Shown: positions 53,001 to 63,749, numbered from the stretch's first letter. The stretch is 64,000 nt of DNA from Dendrolimus kikuchii (GCA_019925095.2 CM034391.1:1949051-2013050); one strand, 5' to 3'. The notes: generated by a model not told the origin, from the letters alone. Numbers and translations are program-made.

Positions 53001-53109
53001 ATATTTTCCTCTTTTTTATTTAGTTTTAGTTCTTATATTGTATAGTCTGTAGTTTATATTTTAGTTTATAATTATTGTAGTTTTATGTATTATACCGTAT
53101 TCATATAAT

Positions 53110-53830
53110 CTATACTGTTACCAAGCGTTTATTTTAGTTGTGACGTTTGCACGTCTATCAAGTTACATATTTCTTGAGAGTAAAGCCCATATGAAACAAA
53201 TAACAATAGTCGTACCTTATTATTATTATTTACTTAGGTTTATGGCTTGGCAGCTAGGCTTTTAAGCCAGATCTTAGTGTACAATATAGTTTCTTCATTT
53301 TCTTAAGCCTATATGTAGCACAGCTGAACTGTAGGTAATGAGCTAGTGCCCCATTCATCGGAGTTCTTGTGACAACTCAAAAGGCCACATTTGACTATAC
53401 AGTTCACATTTCACACAAAAACACATAATTACTACTCAAAAACTATCAATATCCTACAACAATTGTTCATTTTAGAGTAATATAACACATTTTTAGAAAA
53501 TAAAACTGCACAGCACAACATCTCCTTTCAGTTCCCGCCAAAAAACTCTCGTACCTTATTGCTGTCAGTGACATAATAGTGATGTTCTGTGAATCATATA
53601 ACGCAGACTATTAAACCACCGACACTATACGTAAATAAATCGAAAGTAATCGATTTGAAAATAAAAAAATGTTCTACTTTAAATAAAAATAATTGTTTAA
53701 AACTTCTTTACATATGAAGTCGATTTTTATAAGAAGTCGATTCGGTAACGCGTTAGGACATTACTAATTGACTCGTCATCGAGCTGTCAGAATTAAAATA
53801 AATGCTTGTTAAGTGTATAGGATACAATAG
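53110..53830 (+). repeat. Family W dispersed repeat, copy 2, interrupted by Y
   Basis: Colinear with 11275-12130 outside the Y insertion ('TTTGCACGTCTATCAAGTTA', 'ATAGTGATGTTCTGTGAATC', 'GAAAGTAATCGATTTGAAAA'). Confidence 0.65.
53222..53548 (-). mobile_element. Family Y retroelement with exact TSD
   Basis: 327 bp with (ATT)n at the left and GAGTTTTTTGGCGGGAACTG at the right on the minus strand. TSD TCGTACCTTATT at 53210-53221 and 53549-53560. Confidence 0.85.
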
Positions 53831-53855
53831 CTAATCTGTTATTATTACTAAGATA

Positions 53856-54407
53856 CTAGCGGCCCCGGGAGACGTTGTCCTGCCTTTAAAAAATAAAATT
53901 CTAGAACCCGATCCCAGAGCCACCTACCGATTCTAATTGCGAATCTAAATCATCCGGGTACCACTCAAACACACAAAAACAAAATCACCAAAATCGCTCC
54001 AGGTGATTAGGAGGATTCCAGAACCCAATCTCAGCGCCACCTACCGGTTCTAATTGTGAATCTAAAAGAGTAATATATTTTTTTTAGTCATGACAAAATA
54101 AGATTAAAAATCTTGCCAAAAAATTAAAGTTTATAATTAACAAATAATAGAGTTGATCGTAGAGGGGTGAAAATTTAGGGTTGTATGTATTTTTTAATGC
54201 TGTATTCTAAAAAAATAAAAATTTATCCAACAAATAAAAATAAAAATGTTGGGGTGGACACCCCTTATCACTTAGGGGTTTGAAAAATAGATAGTAGCCG
54301 ATTCTCAGACTTACTGAATATGCTTAAAAAAATTCATAAGAATCGGTCAAGCCGTTTCGGAGGAGTATGGGAACTAACATTGTGACACGAGAATTTTATA
54401 TATAAGA
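53856..54407 (-). mobile_element. Non-autonomous Helitron
   Basis: CTAGCGGCCCCGGGAGACGT at left, 'TTTTATATATAAGA' at right (5' end complement). The 5' half differs from the 33.8-kb family. Confidence 0.75.
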
Positions 54408-54654
54408 TAGTAGTTTCGGCGTATTACGAACATTTAAACAAATGCAGTCAAAGTCGTATATGGTAGTTTTAAGTAATGCTTTGCTGGCTGGGCAACATTG
54501 AAATGAAAATGCGTTTCGTATCTTGATGGAAAGTGAAACTACTTAGCCGCTTATGGCGAAACATGCCCGCACTACGACGGACAGGCTTGTCAAGGACTCG
54601 TGTTTTGTAGCGTACTAAGTAGTTGGTTATTAAGCTTAGTAGCGTTAAAATTAA

Positions 54655-54865
54655 ACTGGATGGCCACCACCCCTGGTCTAAAGTATGTCGCCATAACAAC
54701 CTTGAGTTGTGTTTCGGCATTAGTGACCAGATTCCAGTCTCCCTTAAGAGAGCAGCAGCGCATTTGTAGCGCCTTTGGTGTTGCAAATGTCCATAGGCGA
54801 TGGTAACCGCTTTTCATCAAGTGGGCTGTCTGCCTGTCTGCTGAACTCATGCAATAAAAAAGTGC
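54655..54865 (+). repeat. Family X, 5' truncated
   Basis: 'CTGGATGGCCACCACCCCTG' to 'CATGCAATAAAAAAG'. Confidence 0.85.
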
Positions 54866-55239
54866 TAAATATCGTTGACGACTTTTTGGTTATTTGTCTA
54901 GTCTATGTGACTGGGATCGGCCCTACAGTGTTCAGTAGTATATCACCAACACAAGGGTAACTTGCTTATCTAAGGCTTATGCAGATATCAATGTCTCATA
55001 TACTCATACTTACTTTAATTGTTTTTACAATTTCACGCGGCAATTTGCTAACTCAAGTTAAGGGGCCGTGCACACAATGGTGTTCTCACGCATAAATTAT
55101 ACGAACTTACTTTTTGAATTGTTAATACAATGTATAGTCATAAAGTACAGAGGTTAAGGTTGTGCGTTTGAAATAGGGATGTGGACACGTGTTACAATAT
55201 ATATTCCCGTTATTTACAAATAAGAAAATATGTTAAATT
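54866..55239. other. Little recognised; short S2-like piece
   Basis: 'TGACTGGGATCGGCCCTACA' at about 54908 resembles the end of SINE S2. Rest without signal. Confidence 0.45.
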
Positions 55240-55365
55240 TCAAGGTTGCCTGGAAGAGATTGCTTTTAGCAATAAGCCCGCCCATTGTACTACCTTTTAG
55301 TATGTAAGTTTATTGTGTACTTTTTCTATGTAATGTTGGTGTACAATAAAGTGTATTGTTGTTGT
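55240..55365 (+). repeat. Z element
   Basis: 'GGTTGCCTGGAAGAGATTGC', 'GTACAATAAAGTGTA', then (TTG)n. Confidence 0.65.
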
Positions 55366-55499
55366 TGTTGTGGTTAAATATATTCAAAAACTGTGTGATC
55401 TTACTTTCAAAAAAATCTCGGTAGAAATCATTCGTCATCGTACCGTAGTTTCTGCATTAAAGTAAGCTCAACTGGCAAAGGAACTACTGGCAAAATTAA

Positions 55500-55800
55500 G
55501 CCTGCCCATGCTTGACGTTTTTTTTTTAATAAGGGGAAATCCGATAGAGGAGAAGCCACCGCGAGGACACGTGTGGGATTCGCCACGTTAGGGTGACACT
55601 AGCAATCCCGAAGTAGTACTATTGCCATTGGAAGTGTTCCCCCCCCCCCACCCCCCCACTCACCCCCCCCCCACTGGTTTATGAAAAAGTAAAGCGGCGC
55701 CTGTGATCTCTTCTTCACCGTCTGCGGCAGGAGTTTACGTGTAAAGCCACTCCACTGGGCCCTGGGAGGCTGGCCCCTCGACGCCCCCACGCCCCCGATG
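55500..55800. repeat. GC-rich block with long C runs
   Basis: After a T-run, 'AAGGGGAAATCCGATAGAGG' and 'GGGTGACACTAGCAATCCC' match 47.63-47.70 kb. C-runs at 55640-55672 (up to 10-11 C). Confidence 0.5.
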
Positions 55801-55965
55801 TTATCAAACTCTCATTACTATGCGATTCAAATGAGAATAGGATCGACTTTGCGCCATATTGTGACGTCATAGCTGTCAATTATGACTTTAAATAATTAAA
55901 CATTATATTAAGACAATTCACTACTAATTCAACCTTTTTACTTAAATTTGATGTAAGACTATTAT

Positions 55966-56205
55966 GATGAAAGAATGACTAAACAGATATACAATGCATA
56001 AGTGGATGGATGCAGAAGTCGTGGAAGGCCACGACACACCTTCTATGATCAAATTGATCGTGTACTAGCAGAAGGTGATGTCAGGAGCCTTAAGAACAGA
56101 CGAGTGTGCATGACAAGAGTTATGAATGTCAAAGAAGCAAGTGAGGTGTGTAAGAATAAGCCTAAATGGCGCTCTGTTGTCCGTGCTTACCCCGCAAGTG
56201 TATGT
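55966..56205 (+). pseudogene. LINE-A C-terminal fragment
   Basis: 'GATGAAAGAATGACTAAACA' to 'GCTTACCCCGCAAG', then TGTATGT: the last 25 bp before the tail are missing. 8-bp TSD ACTATTAT (55958-55965, 56206-56213). One stop (TAA for AAA) near 56000. Confidence 0.85.
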
Positions 56206-56349
56206 ACTATTATTATTGATATGCAAATAAGTTTTTTGCAAACCATACTTTTCAAGTGACATTTAACAGATAGAGGTTATTGACATTCCTATTCTTATTT
56301 GGATCGCATTATACATAGGGCAGTGTATAAAGCGACCCACGGAAGGAAA

Positions 56350-56523
56350 GGTTTTTTTTTTTTATTGCAGGAGATCAGCAGACAGGCAAATGGCCCACTT
56401 GATGGAAAGCGGTTACCATCGCCTATGGACATTTGCAACACCAAAGGTGCTAAAAATGCGCTGCTGCTCTCTTAAGGGAAACTGGAACCTGGTCACTAAT
56501 GCCGGAACACAACACAAAGGTCG
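56350..56523 (-). repeat. Family X fragment
   Basis: T-run, 'TTGCAGGAGATCAGCAGACA' to 'GCCGGAACACAACACAAAGG'; the 5' half of X is replaced by unrelated sequence. Confidence 0.8.
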
Positions 56524-56670
56524 AAAGGTTCGACGGCATTCAGCGTGTGAGAACCCTTCCTCAGAGATACATCCATGCCCAGTCACGGCAGCCGAAGGTC
56601 ATATATCCACTCTCCGACGCCAGCGCGTCCTCCTTCAGGCCTAGGCCTTCTATTATTATTATTGCGATTT
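56524..56670 (+). other. Unassigned repeat-like end
   Basis: 'GTTCGACGGCATTCAGCGTG', 'CTCCTTCAGGCCTAGGCCTT' then (ATT)n. Looks like a LINE 3' end with (ATT)n tail, but there is no second copy in the window. Confidence 0.35.
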
Positions 56671-57104
56671 TCTAAAAATTTACATTGTTTGTACGTATCG
56701 AAAATTTCTTGCGCCTTCAATTTTTGCACGACTTTCTAAGTGTTCTACGCTAGCAAAATTTTGCTTACCTGTGCTTGACCTACGTGATTTGCGATCAGCT
56801 GTTAACCAAGCGGCGCCTTTCGGTTTGCGCAAACCGTTCCAAGCGCATTTACGACTGGTATGGTTATTTGTAAGCGGCACGTGGTCAAGTAACAATTTAC
56901 ATAACAGCACGTTATGGGTTTAATTGCCGAACATACATATGTTCCACATTTTAAAAGGTCGAAGTTCACATGAAAGTGCATAACTGCATTTGGTTCACGT
57001 ATTTAAAAAAAAAAAATAATTTCAGCATTTATACTTTCAAAATTGGGAGAGGCCCGATCCTTGCAGTAGCACTTTATTATTCCATATTTAGAATCAAATG
57101 TATT

Positions 57105-57660
57105 TTTTAACCGACTTCAAAAAAGGAGGTGGTTCTCAATTCGTCGGAATCTTTTTTTTTGTTTTTTTTTTATGTATGTTCACCGATTACGCTGAGATTT
57201 ATGATCCGATTTACGTGATTCTTATTTAGTTTGATGCGGAATAGTTGCCATTTGGTCCCCTAAAAATTTCACATAGTTTGGCCCTGTAGTTTTCATTTTA
57301 CGAACATTTTTTTGTGCCCGTTTCTTGAGACCTATATTTTTTAAGGAGCGCGGCACCTTTCTTAGGTCTACCCATACATAGCTAGACACTAAAAAGTAAC
57401 AAAAAAATAAAAAAATTCGTTTAAAAAAACCGACTTCAAAAACTAAAAAACTAAAAAGTACAAAATAACTTATTTCTAAAGCTATTATTATTAATATATA
57501 TTATCTAAAAGATCTTGAAGTCGGTGCAAAGTAAAACATAAAAATTACTATATTTTGAAAATTACTAAGCAACGACTTTAAGATGTTTTAGATAATATAT
57601 ATTAATAATAATAGCTTTAAAAATAAGTTATTTTACACTTTTTAGGTTTTTTTTATAAAT
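57105..57660. mobile_element. MITE cluster with 'AACCGACTTCAAAAA' ends and a 73-bp inverted repeat
   Basis: 'TTAACCGACTTCAAAAAAGG' at 57108 and 'AAACCGACTTCAAAAACT' at 57427 are direct copies of a terminus frequent in lepidopteran TA-flanked MITEs. 57451-57523 and 57573-57644 are inverted copies (about 73 bp, few mismatches) around a 49-bp loop. Noncoding. Confidence 0.65.
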
Positions 57661-57934
57661 TCAGTAACCTCACCACCAGCAGCAAAACCTGCAGCCCTTA
57701 ATTCTGGTGGTTTGAGCTTCAGCAACACGTACCTAACTCACAATATGTGTATATATGTAAACTAGGGTGTCGTACTGTAGAGGTCGGTAGGGCCGAAAAG
57801 ATTTAAATCGCCTACTGGCGGCAAATGCCTCAATCCAGCATTGCTAATAAATACATCATAACAACGCGAACGAAGTTTCCACAGCACAGCTAATTGTGAA
57901 ATATGCAGCATGTGAATATCGACAAATTAATAAC

Positions 57935-58250
57935 ACACATGGCACTAGATAGGACTATATATAAGTATAGATATAAGGCCAACACTGCACATGCACTTCC
58001 TCACTACACTAGCATGTAACAGATACACTCTACATTAGTATAAGTTTAGTATTAAAATTAGAATAAATTAATATAATAAGTTATTCTTAAGGTACACCAC
58101 AACATAAAAATCACTAAATTAATGTCACACACAGTATTAAAAATAAACAATAAGCGTGTATGGACTCTAAAAAATTTCATAGAAATTAAGTAGTAAAAAA
58201 GGGTACGGAACTTGAGTCCGTAGAGATGTTAATAATAATAAATAAATAAA
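57935..58250 (+). repeat. Family V, 5' truncated
   Basis: 'ACATGGCACTAGATAGGACT' to 'GAGTCCGTAGAGATGTTAAT' and (AAT)n. Confidence 0.7.
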
Positions 58251-58588
58251 ATAACACATCTGACAAAACCTTATTTTAATATGCAATTATAATATAACAA
58301 AGCAATTCAGTTAATAACACAGAAAAACAACAATAAGACTTTAAAATAATCTTTTGATTGACTATCCATAAATGAAGTAACAATCAAAACTGTAAACCAT
58401 AAAATTGAGAAAGTCCTACGCATTACCAGAGAAGAAGGCAGATATATCGCTCTAAATATGAAGAAAAAGGATAGAACTATTTAAGTATAAAAACAGTTCC
58501 ACAGAACGAATTAGTTGATCAACTCTGAACGAAATGTTTTCTAATAGCACCGCGCAAAATACATAGTACTTTTTCGTTATTTATTAGC
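58251..58588. other. No feature recognised
   Basis: AT-rich, no repeat match or reliable frame. Confidence 0.45.
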
Positions 58589-58600
58589 TAACATAATAAT

Positions 58601-58653
58601 TGTTCGTGCCTACCCCGCAAGGGAACTGGCGTGAAGTTATGTATGTATGTATG
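58601..58653 (+). mobile_element. Minimal LINE-A insertion, 53 bp
   Basis: Only 'TGTTCGTGCCTACCCCGCAA' through '...GAAGTTATGTATGTATGTATG', with a 12-bp TSD TAACATAATAAT (58589-58600, 58654-58665). Shows how little of the 3' end can be inserted. Confidence 0.9.
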
Positions 58654-58685
58654 TAACATAATAATGATAAAATGACAATTCTACT

Positions 58686-59071
58686 TACAATTCTGCGGAG
58701 TGACGCTCGCGGACCGCGTTCGTAATACCGAAGTAAGAAAGAGACTGTCGGGGTGAAGGTAAGGAAAGGAATGCTCCGGTGGTTCGGGCATGTGGAAAGA
58801 ATGCATGATGAAAGAATGACTAACAGATATACAATGCAAAAGTGGATGGATGCAGAAGTCGTGGAAGGCCACGACACACCTTCCATGATCAAATTGATCG
58901 TGTACTAGCGGAGGGTGATGTCAGGAGCCTTAATAACAGACGAGCGTGCATGACAAGAGCTATGAATGTCAAAGATGCAAGTGGGGTGTGTAAGAATAAG
59001 CCTAAATGGCGCTCTGTTGTTCGTGCCTACCCCGCAAGGGAACTGGCGTGAAGTTATGTATGTATGTATGT
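58686..59071 (+). pseudogene. LINE-A reverse transcriptase C-terminal fragment
   Basis: From 'TCTGCGGAGTGACGCTCGCG' to (ATGT)n, with a 20-bp deletion (KRVGLKESV region) and a 1-base loss (ACTAACAG for ACTAAACAG). TSD ACAATTCTACT (58675-58685, 59072-59082); six bases after the left TSD (TACAAT) repeat part of it. Confidence 0.9.
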
Positions 59072-59387
59072 ACAATTCTACTATTTACAAGAGTTAAAAA
59101 CCTGTAAAGAAGAAGGATTATTTTTATAGTTGCAGATTTTATATTTAAGTTCTAATAAAGATTTTTTGTCTAAGGTACCACGGCTTCGTACTTCGCACAT
59201 TAATTGTAAATTTAAAGCCTTTTTTGAAATGTGTTTGTTATTGACAGCTTCTGAAGGTTAAGCCTTCTCTGGGTTGTTTTTTTTTTGAGTGATTTTTCCT
59301 ACATGGTACTACAATAATGTCATATAATTATTTTATAGAATCGAAATTACATTTTTCTCTATTATGTGACCGTACCATGAGAAGAGG

Positions 59388-59630
59388 TTTTGGTAGGTGG
59401 TAGAGCATTTCCCCGAATGGATGGCTACCACCCCTGGTCTAAAGTATGTCGCCATAACAACCTTGAGTTGTGTTCCGGCATTAGTGACCAGGTTCCAGTT
59501 TCCCTTAAGAGAGCAGCAGCGCATTTGTAGCAACTTTGGTGTTGCAAATGTCCATAGGCGATGATAGCCGCTTTCCCTCAAGTGGGCCGTCTGCCTGTCT
59601 GCTGATGTCCTGCAATAAAAATAAAAAAAA
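59388..59630 (+). repeat. Family X, 5' truncated
   Basis: 'GGTAGGTGGTAGAGCATTTC' to 'GTCCTGCAATAAAAATAAAA'. Confidence 0.85.
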
Positions 59631-59854
59631 ATATTCCACCATGCTTAACTAAGCTTTAATGTGGCAATTAATAATTATATTTTTTTACATTTTTCGCACC
59701 ACAGAAAAATGACTTTTCTCTCATTTTATATAGCACAGTAGAAGAGTTGTCAGTCAAACAAACTGAAATACCTTTTAACATGTTCCAAAACCCCGAAACC
59801 ATCTATATTATGTACGAAAATAGCAAATTATTACGTCATAACTTTAACTAATCT

Positions 59855-60088
59855 TGGCCAGGTGGTAGGGCATTTGCCCGATTGGATGGCTATCACCCCT
59901 GATCTAAAGTATGTCGCCATAATAACCTTGAGTTGTGTTCCGGCATTAGTGACTAGGTTCCAGTCTCCCTTAAGAGAGCAGCAGCGCATTTGTAGCAACT
60001 TTGGTGTTGCAAATGTCCATAGGCGATGGTAACCGCTTTCCATCAAGTGGGCCGTCTGCCTGTCTGCTGATCTTCTGCAATAAAAAAA
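59855..60088 (+). repeat. Family X, 5' truncated with TSD
   Basis: 'TGGCCAGGTGGTAGGGCATT' to 'CTGCAATAAAAAAA'. 9-bp TSD AACTAATCT (59846-59854, 60089-60097) supports retrotransposition. Confidence 0.85.
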
Positions 60089-60097
60089 AACTAATCT

Positions 60098-60538
60098 AAT
60101 GGCATAGGTTGATAATTTTTTCATTATAGGTCTTCAACTTTCGTTTGCAATATTACAATTTCCTCTCACATAATTACTTTTTTGAGTTTATTTTTTATTT
60201 ATAGTTTGTTATTTTGTAAGTCTAGTTATATTTATATATTGTAGTTTAATTTTAGTTGATATTAATTTATAAGTAGTTTTATTTATGTTATTGTTTTTAG
60301 TGTTTATCATAGTTGTTATTTATAATTTAGTTTAGATTATATTTTCACTTTTTTGAGTATATAATGTCACATATGCTCAAAAATGTCATTTTGTAATCTT
60401 GTAAACGAAAATCGAAAACCTATAATGGCAAAATTGTCAACCGTTCGTTAAGTTGTCATATTTCACGCTACCTATTGATATTGTTTAAACATTAATTAAA
60501 ATCATTTCTATCATAATATTCTAAAAGTAACATAATAG
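60098..60538. other. No gene; AT-rich
   Basis: T/A-rich with repeated 'TTATAGTTT/TATTTATAGT' words, similar in texture to the trailer after 53000. No coding signal. Confidence 0.45.
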
Positions 60539-60550
60539 TATGGTATTTCA

Positions 60551-60769
60551 TACAAACAACTTCACGCCAGTTCCCTTGCGGGGTAGGCACGAACAACAGA
60601 GCGCCATTTAGGCTTATTCTTACACACCTCACTTGCTTCTTTGACATTCATAGCTCTTGTCATGCACGCTCGTCTGTTCTTAAGGCTCCTGACATCACCT
60701 TCTGCTAGTACACGATCAATTTGATCATGGAAGGTGTGTCGTGGCCTTCCACGACTATGGTATACCGCC
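60551..60769 (-). mobile_element. LINE-A 3' fragment with TSD and TSD-derived filler
   Basis: 'ACTTCACGCCAGTTCCCTTG' to 'GGCCTTCCACGAC' antisense. TSD TATGGTATTTCA (60539-60550, 60770-60781). 60756-60769 is filler that begins with TATGGTAT, an abortive copy of the TSD. Confidence 0.9.
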
Positions 60770-60781
60770 TATGGTATTTCA

Positions 60782-61330
60782 ACATCCGTTTATTCATATA
60801 AATACAATTTGATAATCAGAAACTCTATTTTACTGAGAAATTATCAAACAAAAATAACAATGTTTTATTAATTAGAATTTTATTGTATGAAGAATTTTAT
60901 TTGCTTTAAATAAAAAATCAATGAAAATAAATTGTCATATGAATTATTTACAGAAGCCCATATTAATATTCCATACATTAAAAGATATATATTTTTAAAT
61001 ATCTTAAAAATTATTACTAGAAAACTTCGCAAGCCATCCTAAAGCACCGTTTTTTGCAAATTTATTGTAATATGTGACATTTCCTCAATTAACTATAAAG
61101 TTTTTCTATTGACTTTATCCACTGATCAGCCTACTCTATGACTCTTACATAAGCCAATTCTAAAAGTAATATCATACGGTTTCAAGAGGATAACGACTAG
61201 TATCTATTGCCTCACGTGTCGAAAGCTACACTTAAGAACATTGAACTAACTAATCGACCGATTTTGTTGCAATGTCGTCTTATATAACGTGACCCCAACT
61301 AAATACCTACCTAATGCCTGGATCTGAGTT
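60782..61330. other. No feature recognised
   Basis: AT-rich, no repeats identified. Confidence 0.5.
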
Positions 61331-61334
61331 TGTT

Positions 61335-61590
61335 ATACCGAGATTATGGATGGATGAAAGCCAAATCACAAAACAAGTATATAACAGCATTGTGAATGGT
61401 AGAGCTGGTGTTGGTAGACAGCGACGTACACACCATGATCAAATAGCAAATGTGTTATAGAGAGGTCAGGTAAAAAGCATCTCAAGTAGTGCATGTATGA
61501 AGAGTGTATATGAGTGTCAGGATCGTCGCAAGTGGAGATTCATCGTCTCTCCCTACCCCATGGAAAACAGGCGTGATCATATTGATTTAA
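61335..61590 (+). pseudogene. LINE-B C-terminal fragment, decayed
   Basis: 'GATGAAAGCCAAATCACAAA' (ESQITKQV), 'ACACACCATGATCAAATAGC' (THHDQIAN), stop, then 'TCATCGTCTCTCCCTACCCC' and 'AACAGGCGTGATCATAT'. Matches LINE-B at 28.87-29.13 kb. Confidence 0.7.
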
Positions 61591-61604
61591 AATAAAGGTA
61601 CCAT

Positions 61605-61682
61605 CCATTTTTTTCTTTATTGCAGGACTTCAGCAGACAGGCAGGCGTCTGCCTGTCTGCTGAACTCCTGCAATAAAAAAGA
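61605..61682. repeat. Palindrome made of two inverted X 3' ends
   Basis: 'CTTTATTGCAGGACTTCAGC' AGACAGGCAG followed almost immediately by 'GTCTGCCTGTCTGCTGAACT' CCTGCAATAAAAAAG. Arms of about 35 bp with one or two mismatches. Confidence 0.9.
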
Positions 61683-61726
61683 AATAAAAAAAAGGCTATA
61701 AAAAATTATTTGTGGACGACCCCTAA

Positions 61727-62194
61727 TCTATACTAATGTTATAAAGGGGAAAGATTTGTATTCTTGAATTTTTATATTTTTGTATGTTTGTAACGAATAA
61801 ATTCAAAAACTATGGGACCGATTTAAAAAATTCTTTCACCATTCGAATGCTACATTATCCCTGATTAATATAGGTTCCGTGCAGGAACGGAGAAAGAATA
61901 CAATTTCCTGACTAAACAACCCTCAGCCAGGTGGTAGGGCATTTGCCCGACTGGATGGCTACCACCCCTCATCTAAAGTATGTCGCCATAACAACCTTGA
62001 GTTGTGTTCCGGCATTAGTGACTAGGTTCCAGTGACCCTTAAGAGAGCAGCAGCGCATTTGTAGCACCTTCGGTGTTGCAAATGTCCATAGGCGATGGTT
62101 ACCGCTTTCAATCAAGTGGGCCGTCTGCCTGTCTGGTTCGAGACTTAACGCTTTTATTTCTTCAGAGCAGGACCACGTCTGACGAGACCGCTAG
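61727..62194 (+). mobile_element. Non-autonomous Helitron interrupted by X
   Basis: Starts TCTATACTAATGTTATAAAG; ends 'GTCTGACGAGACCGCTAG' before T. Confidence 0.7.
61878..62134 (+). repeat. Family X, internally deleted and 3' truncated, in Helitron
   Basis: 'CGTGCAGGAACGGAGAAAGA' to 'GGGCCGTCTGCCTGTCT'. GGTTC on both sides (61873-61877, 62135-62139). Loss of the A-tail with retained short flanking repeat is unusual. Confidence 0.8.
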
Positions 62195-62520
62195 TTAGAA
62201 TAAGTTTTGTTGAATTCGAACTCAATTTGAATGAAAACCACGAGACAAGAATGAACAAAAATAACTCAAAATGATTCACTGAGGTCCACGATAATAATAA
62301 AACAAAACTACGAGACCAGTCTTTCCATTTGGGTCAGCCGCTCATAACAAATATTTGTTTTGGGATCACTGAACCCTTTAATACACTGTCGTTAAGCATT
62401 TTTTTTTTCGAAAAAGAGAAAACGGCTTTACGCATGCTTATATTATTGTATATTAATGCATATTAATTAATTTAGAATACGTTGTTAAGCTGAGTTTACA
62501 TGTGCATGTAGCTATATTTT

Positions 62521-62836
62521 TATCCGTGCAGGAACGGAGAAAGAATACAATTTCCTGCGGCCTGGCGGCCTGTCGTAAGAGGCGACTAAACAACCCACAG
62601 CCAGAGGGTATTTGCTCGACTGGATTGCGACCACCCCTGGTCTAGAGTATGCCGCCATAACAACCTTGTGTTGTGATCCGGCATTAGTGACCAAGTTCCA
62701 GTCTCCTTTAAGAGAGCAGCAGCGCATTTGTAGCACCTTTAGTGTTGCAAATGTCCATAGGCGATGGTAACCGCTTTCCATCAAGTGGAAAGCTTTCCGT
62801 CTGCCTGTCTGCTGAACTCGTGCAATAAAAAAAAAA
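62521..62836 (+). repeat. Family X retroelement, near full length
   Basis: 'TTATCCGTGCAGGAACGGAG' to 'CTCGTGCAATAAAAAAAAA'; small insertion AAAGCTTT near 62790. Confidence 0.85.
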
Positions 62837-62945
62837 ATCAATAAACGCGTTGCTAAATATTCAATGCGAACTGTCTAAGGCCGTGTATACACAGATTTAA
62901 TTAAGGCACTAACGAAACCCATTCGTTAGCTTTGTCAGCATCTGC

Positions 62946-63365
62946 CTCTGTTTCTCAACGATTTTTTGTCGCGACCCACGAAAAAAACTAAATAGACTTA
63001 AGTAAAAAAATCTTGCGACCTCTTCACCGCATAATTGTAATAATATTTTAATTATTAGTGTTTTATTGATGTGAAACTTCTTTAGAATCGTTGTGATTTG
63101 AAACTAGATGAAAAGAGATAAACACATAAATCTATAGGACTAACCTGCGAGAGAATGAGATAGAATACATTATTATTAATAATTTAAACACAATGAAATG
63201 TTTTGAAGTTTTTCGTTAATACTTCAAATTTCGTGTTTTAAAGCCTAAATATATTATATGAATGTGACGTCACGAAATTTAGAATCACTGCACACACACA
63301 CGCAATTTTATTTTAACAGACTACGACCCCCACATACTTTTCGACCCCCAGGTTGAGAAACAATG
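62946..63365. mobile_element. hAT-like MITE
   Basis: Ends 'CTCTGTTTCTCAACG...GTCGCGACCC' and the complement 'CATTGTTTCTCAACCTGGGG' resemble the hAT-type terminus (CAGYGTTTCTCAAC, then RCGACCC). TGTTTCTCAAC/GTTGAGAAACA is an 11-bp perfect inverted repeat. About 420 bp, noncoding. No clear 8-bp TSD. Confidence 0.55.
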
Positions 63366-63421
63366 CCATATAGGAAATCACCACCGAATGTTCAACCATC
63401 ATATTATTATTTAAACATATT

Positions 63422-63749
63422 TTTTTTTCTTTTTTGATTTTATGGCTTGGCAGCTAGGCCTTTAAGCCAGATCTTAGATTCAATGTAGTTTCTTCATTTT
63501 CTTAAACCTATGTGTAGCACAGCTGAACTGTAGGTTATCAGCTAGTGCCATTCAACGGAGTTCTTGTGACAACTCAAAAGGCCACATTTGACTTTACAGT
63601 TCACATTTCTGACAAAAACACATAATTACTATTCTACTCAAAACTAACAATATCCTACAACTATTGTTCATTTTAGAGTGATTTTACACATTTTTAGAAA
63701 TGAAAACTGCACAGCACAACGTCCCCTTTCAGTTCCCGCCAAAAACTCC
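63422..63749 (-). mobile_element. Family Y retroelement with exact TSD
   Basis: 328 bp. TSD TTAAACATATT at 63411-63421 and 63750-63760. Minus-strand start GAGTTTTTGGCGGGAACTG, 3' end hairpin 'GGCTTAAAGGCCTAGCTGCC' and A-rich tail. Confidence 0.85.

Noticed and set aside
56680..56910. Possible minus-strand first exon (76 codons, basic, with a GTAAGC donor-like site)
   Set aside because: No recognised domain and no second supporting exon. The donor match alone is weak evidence.
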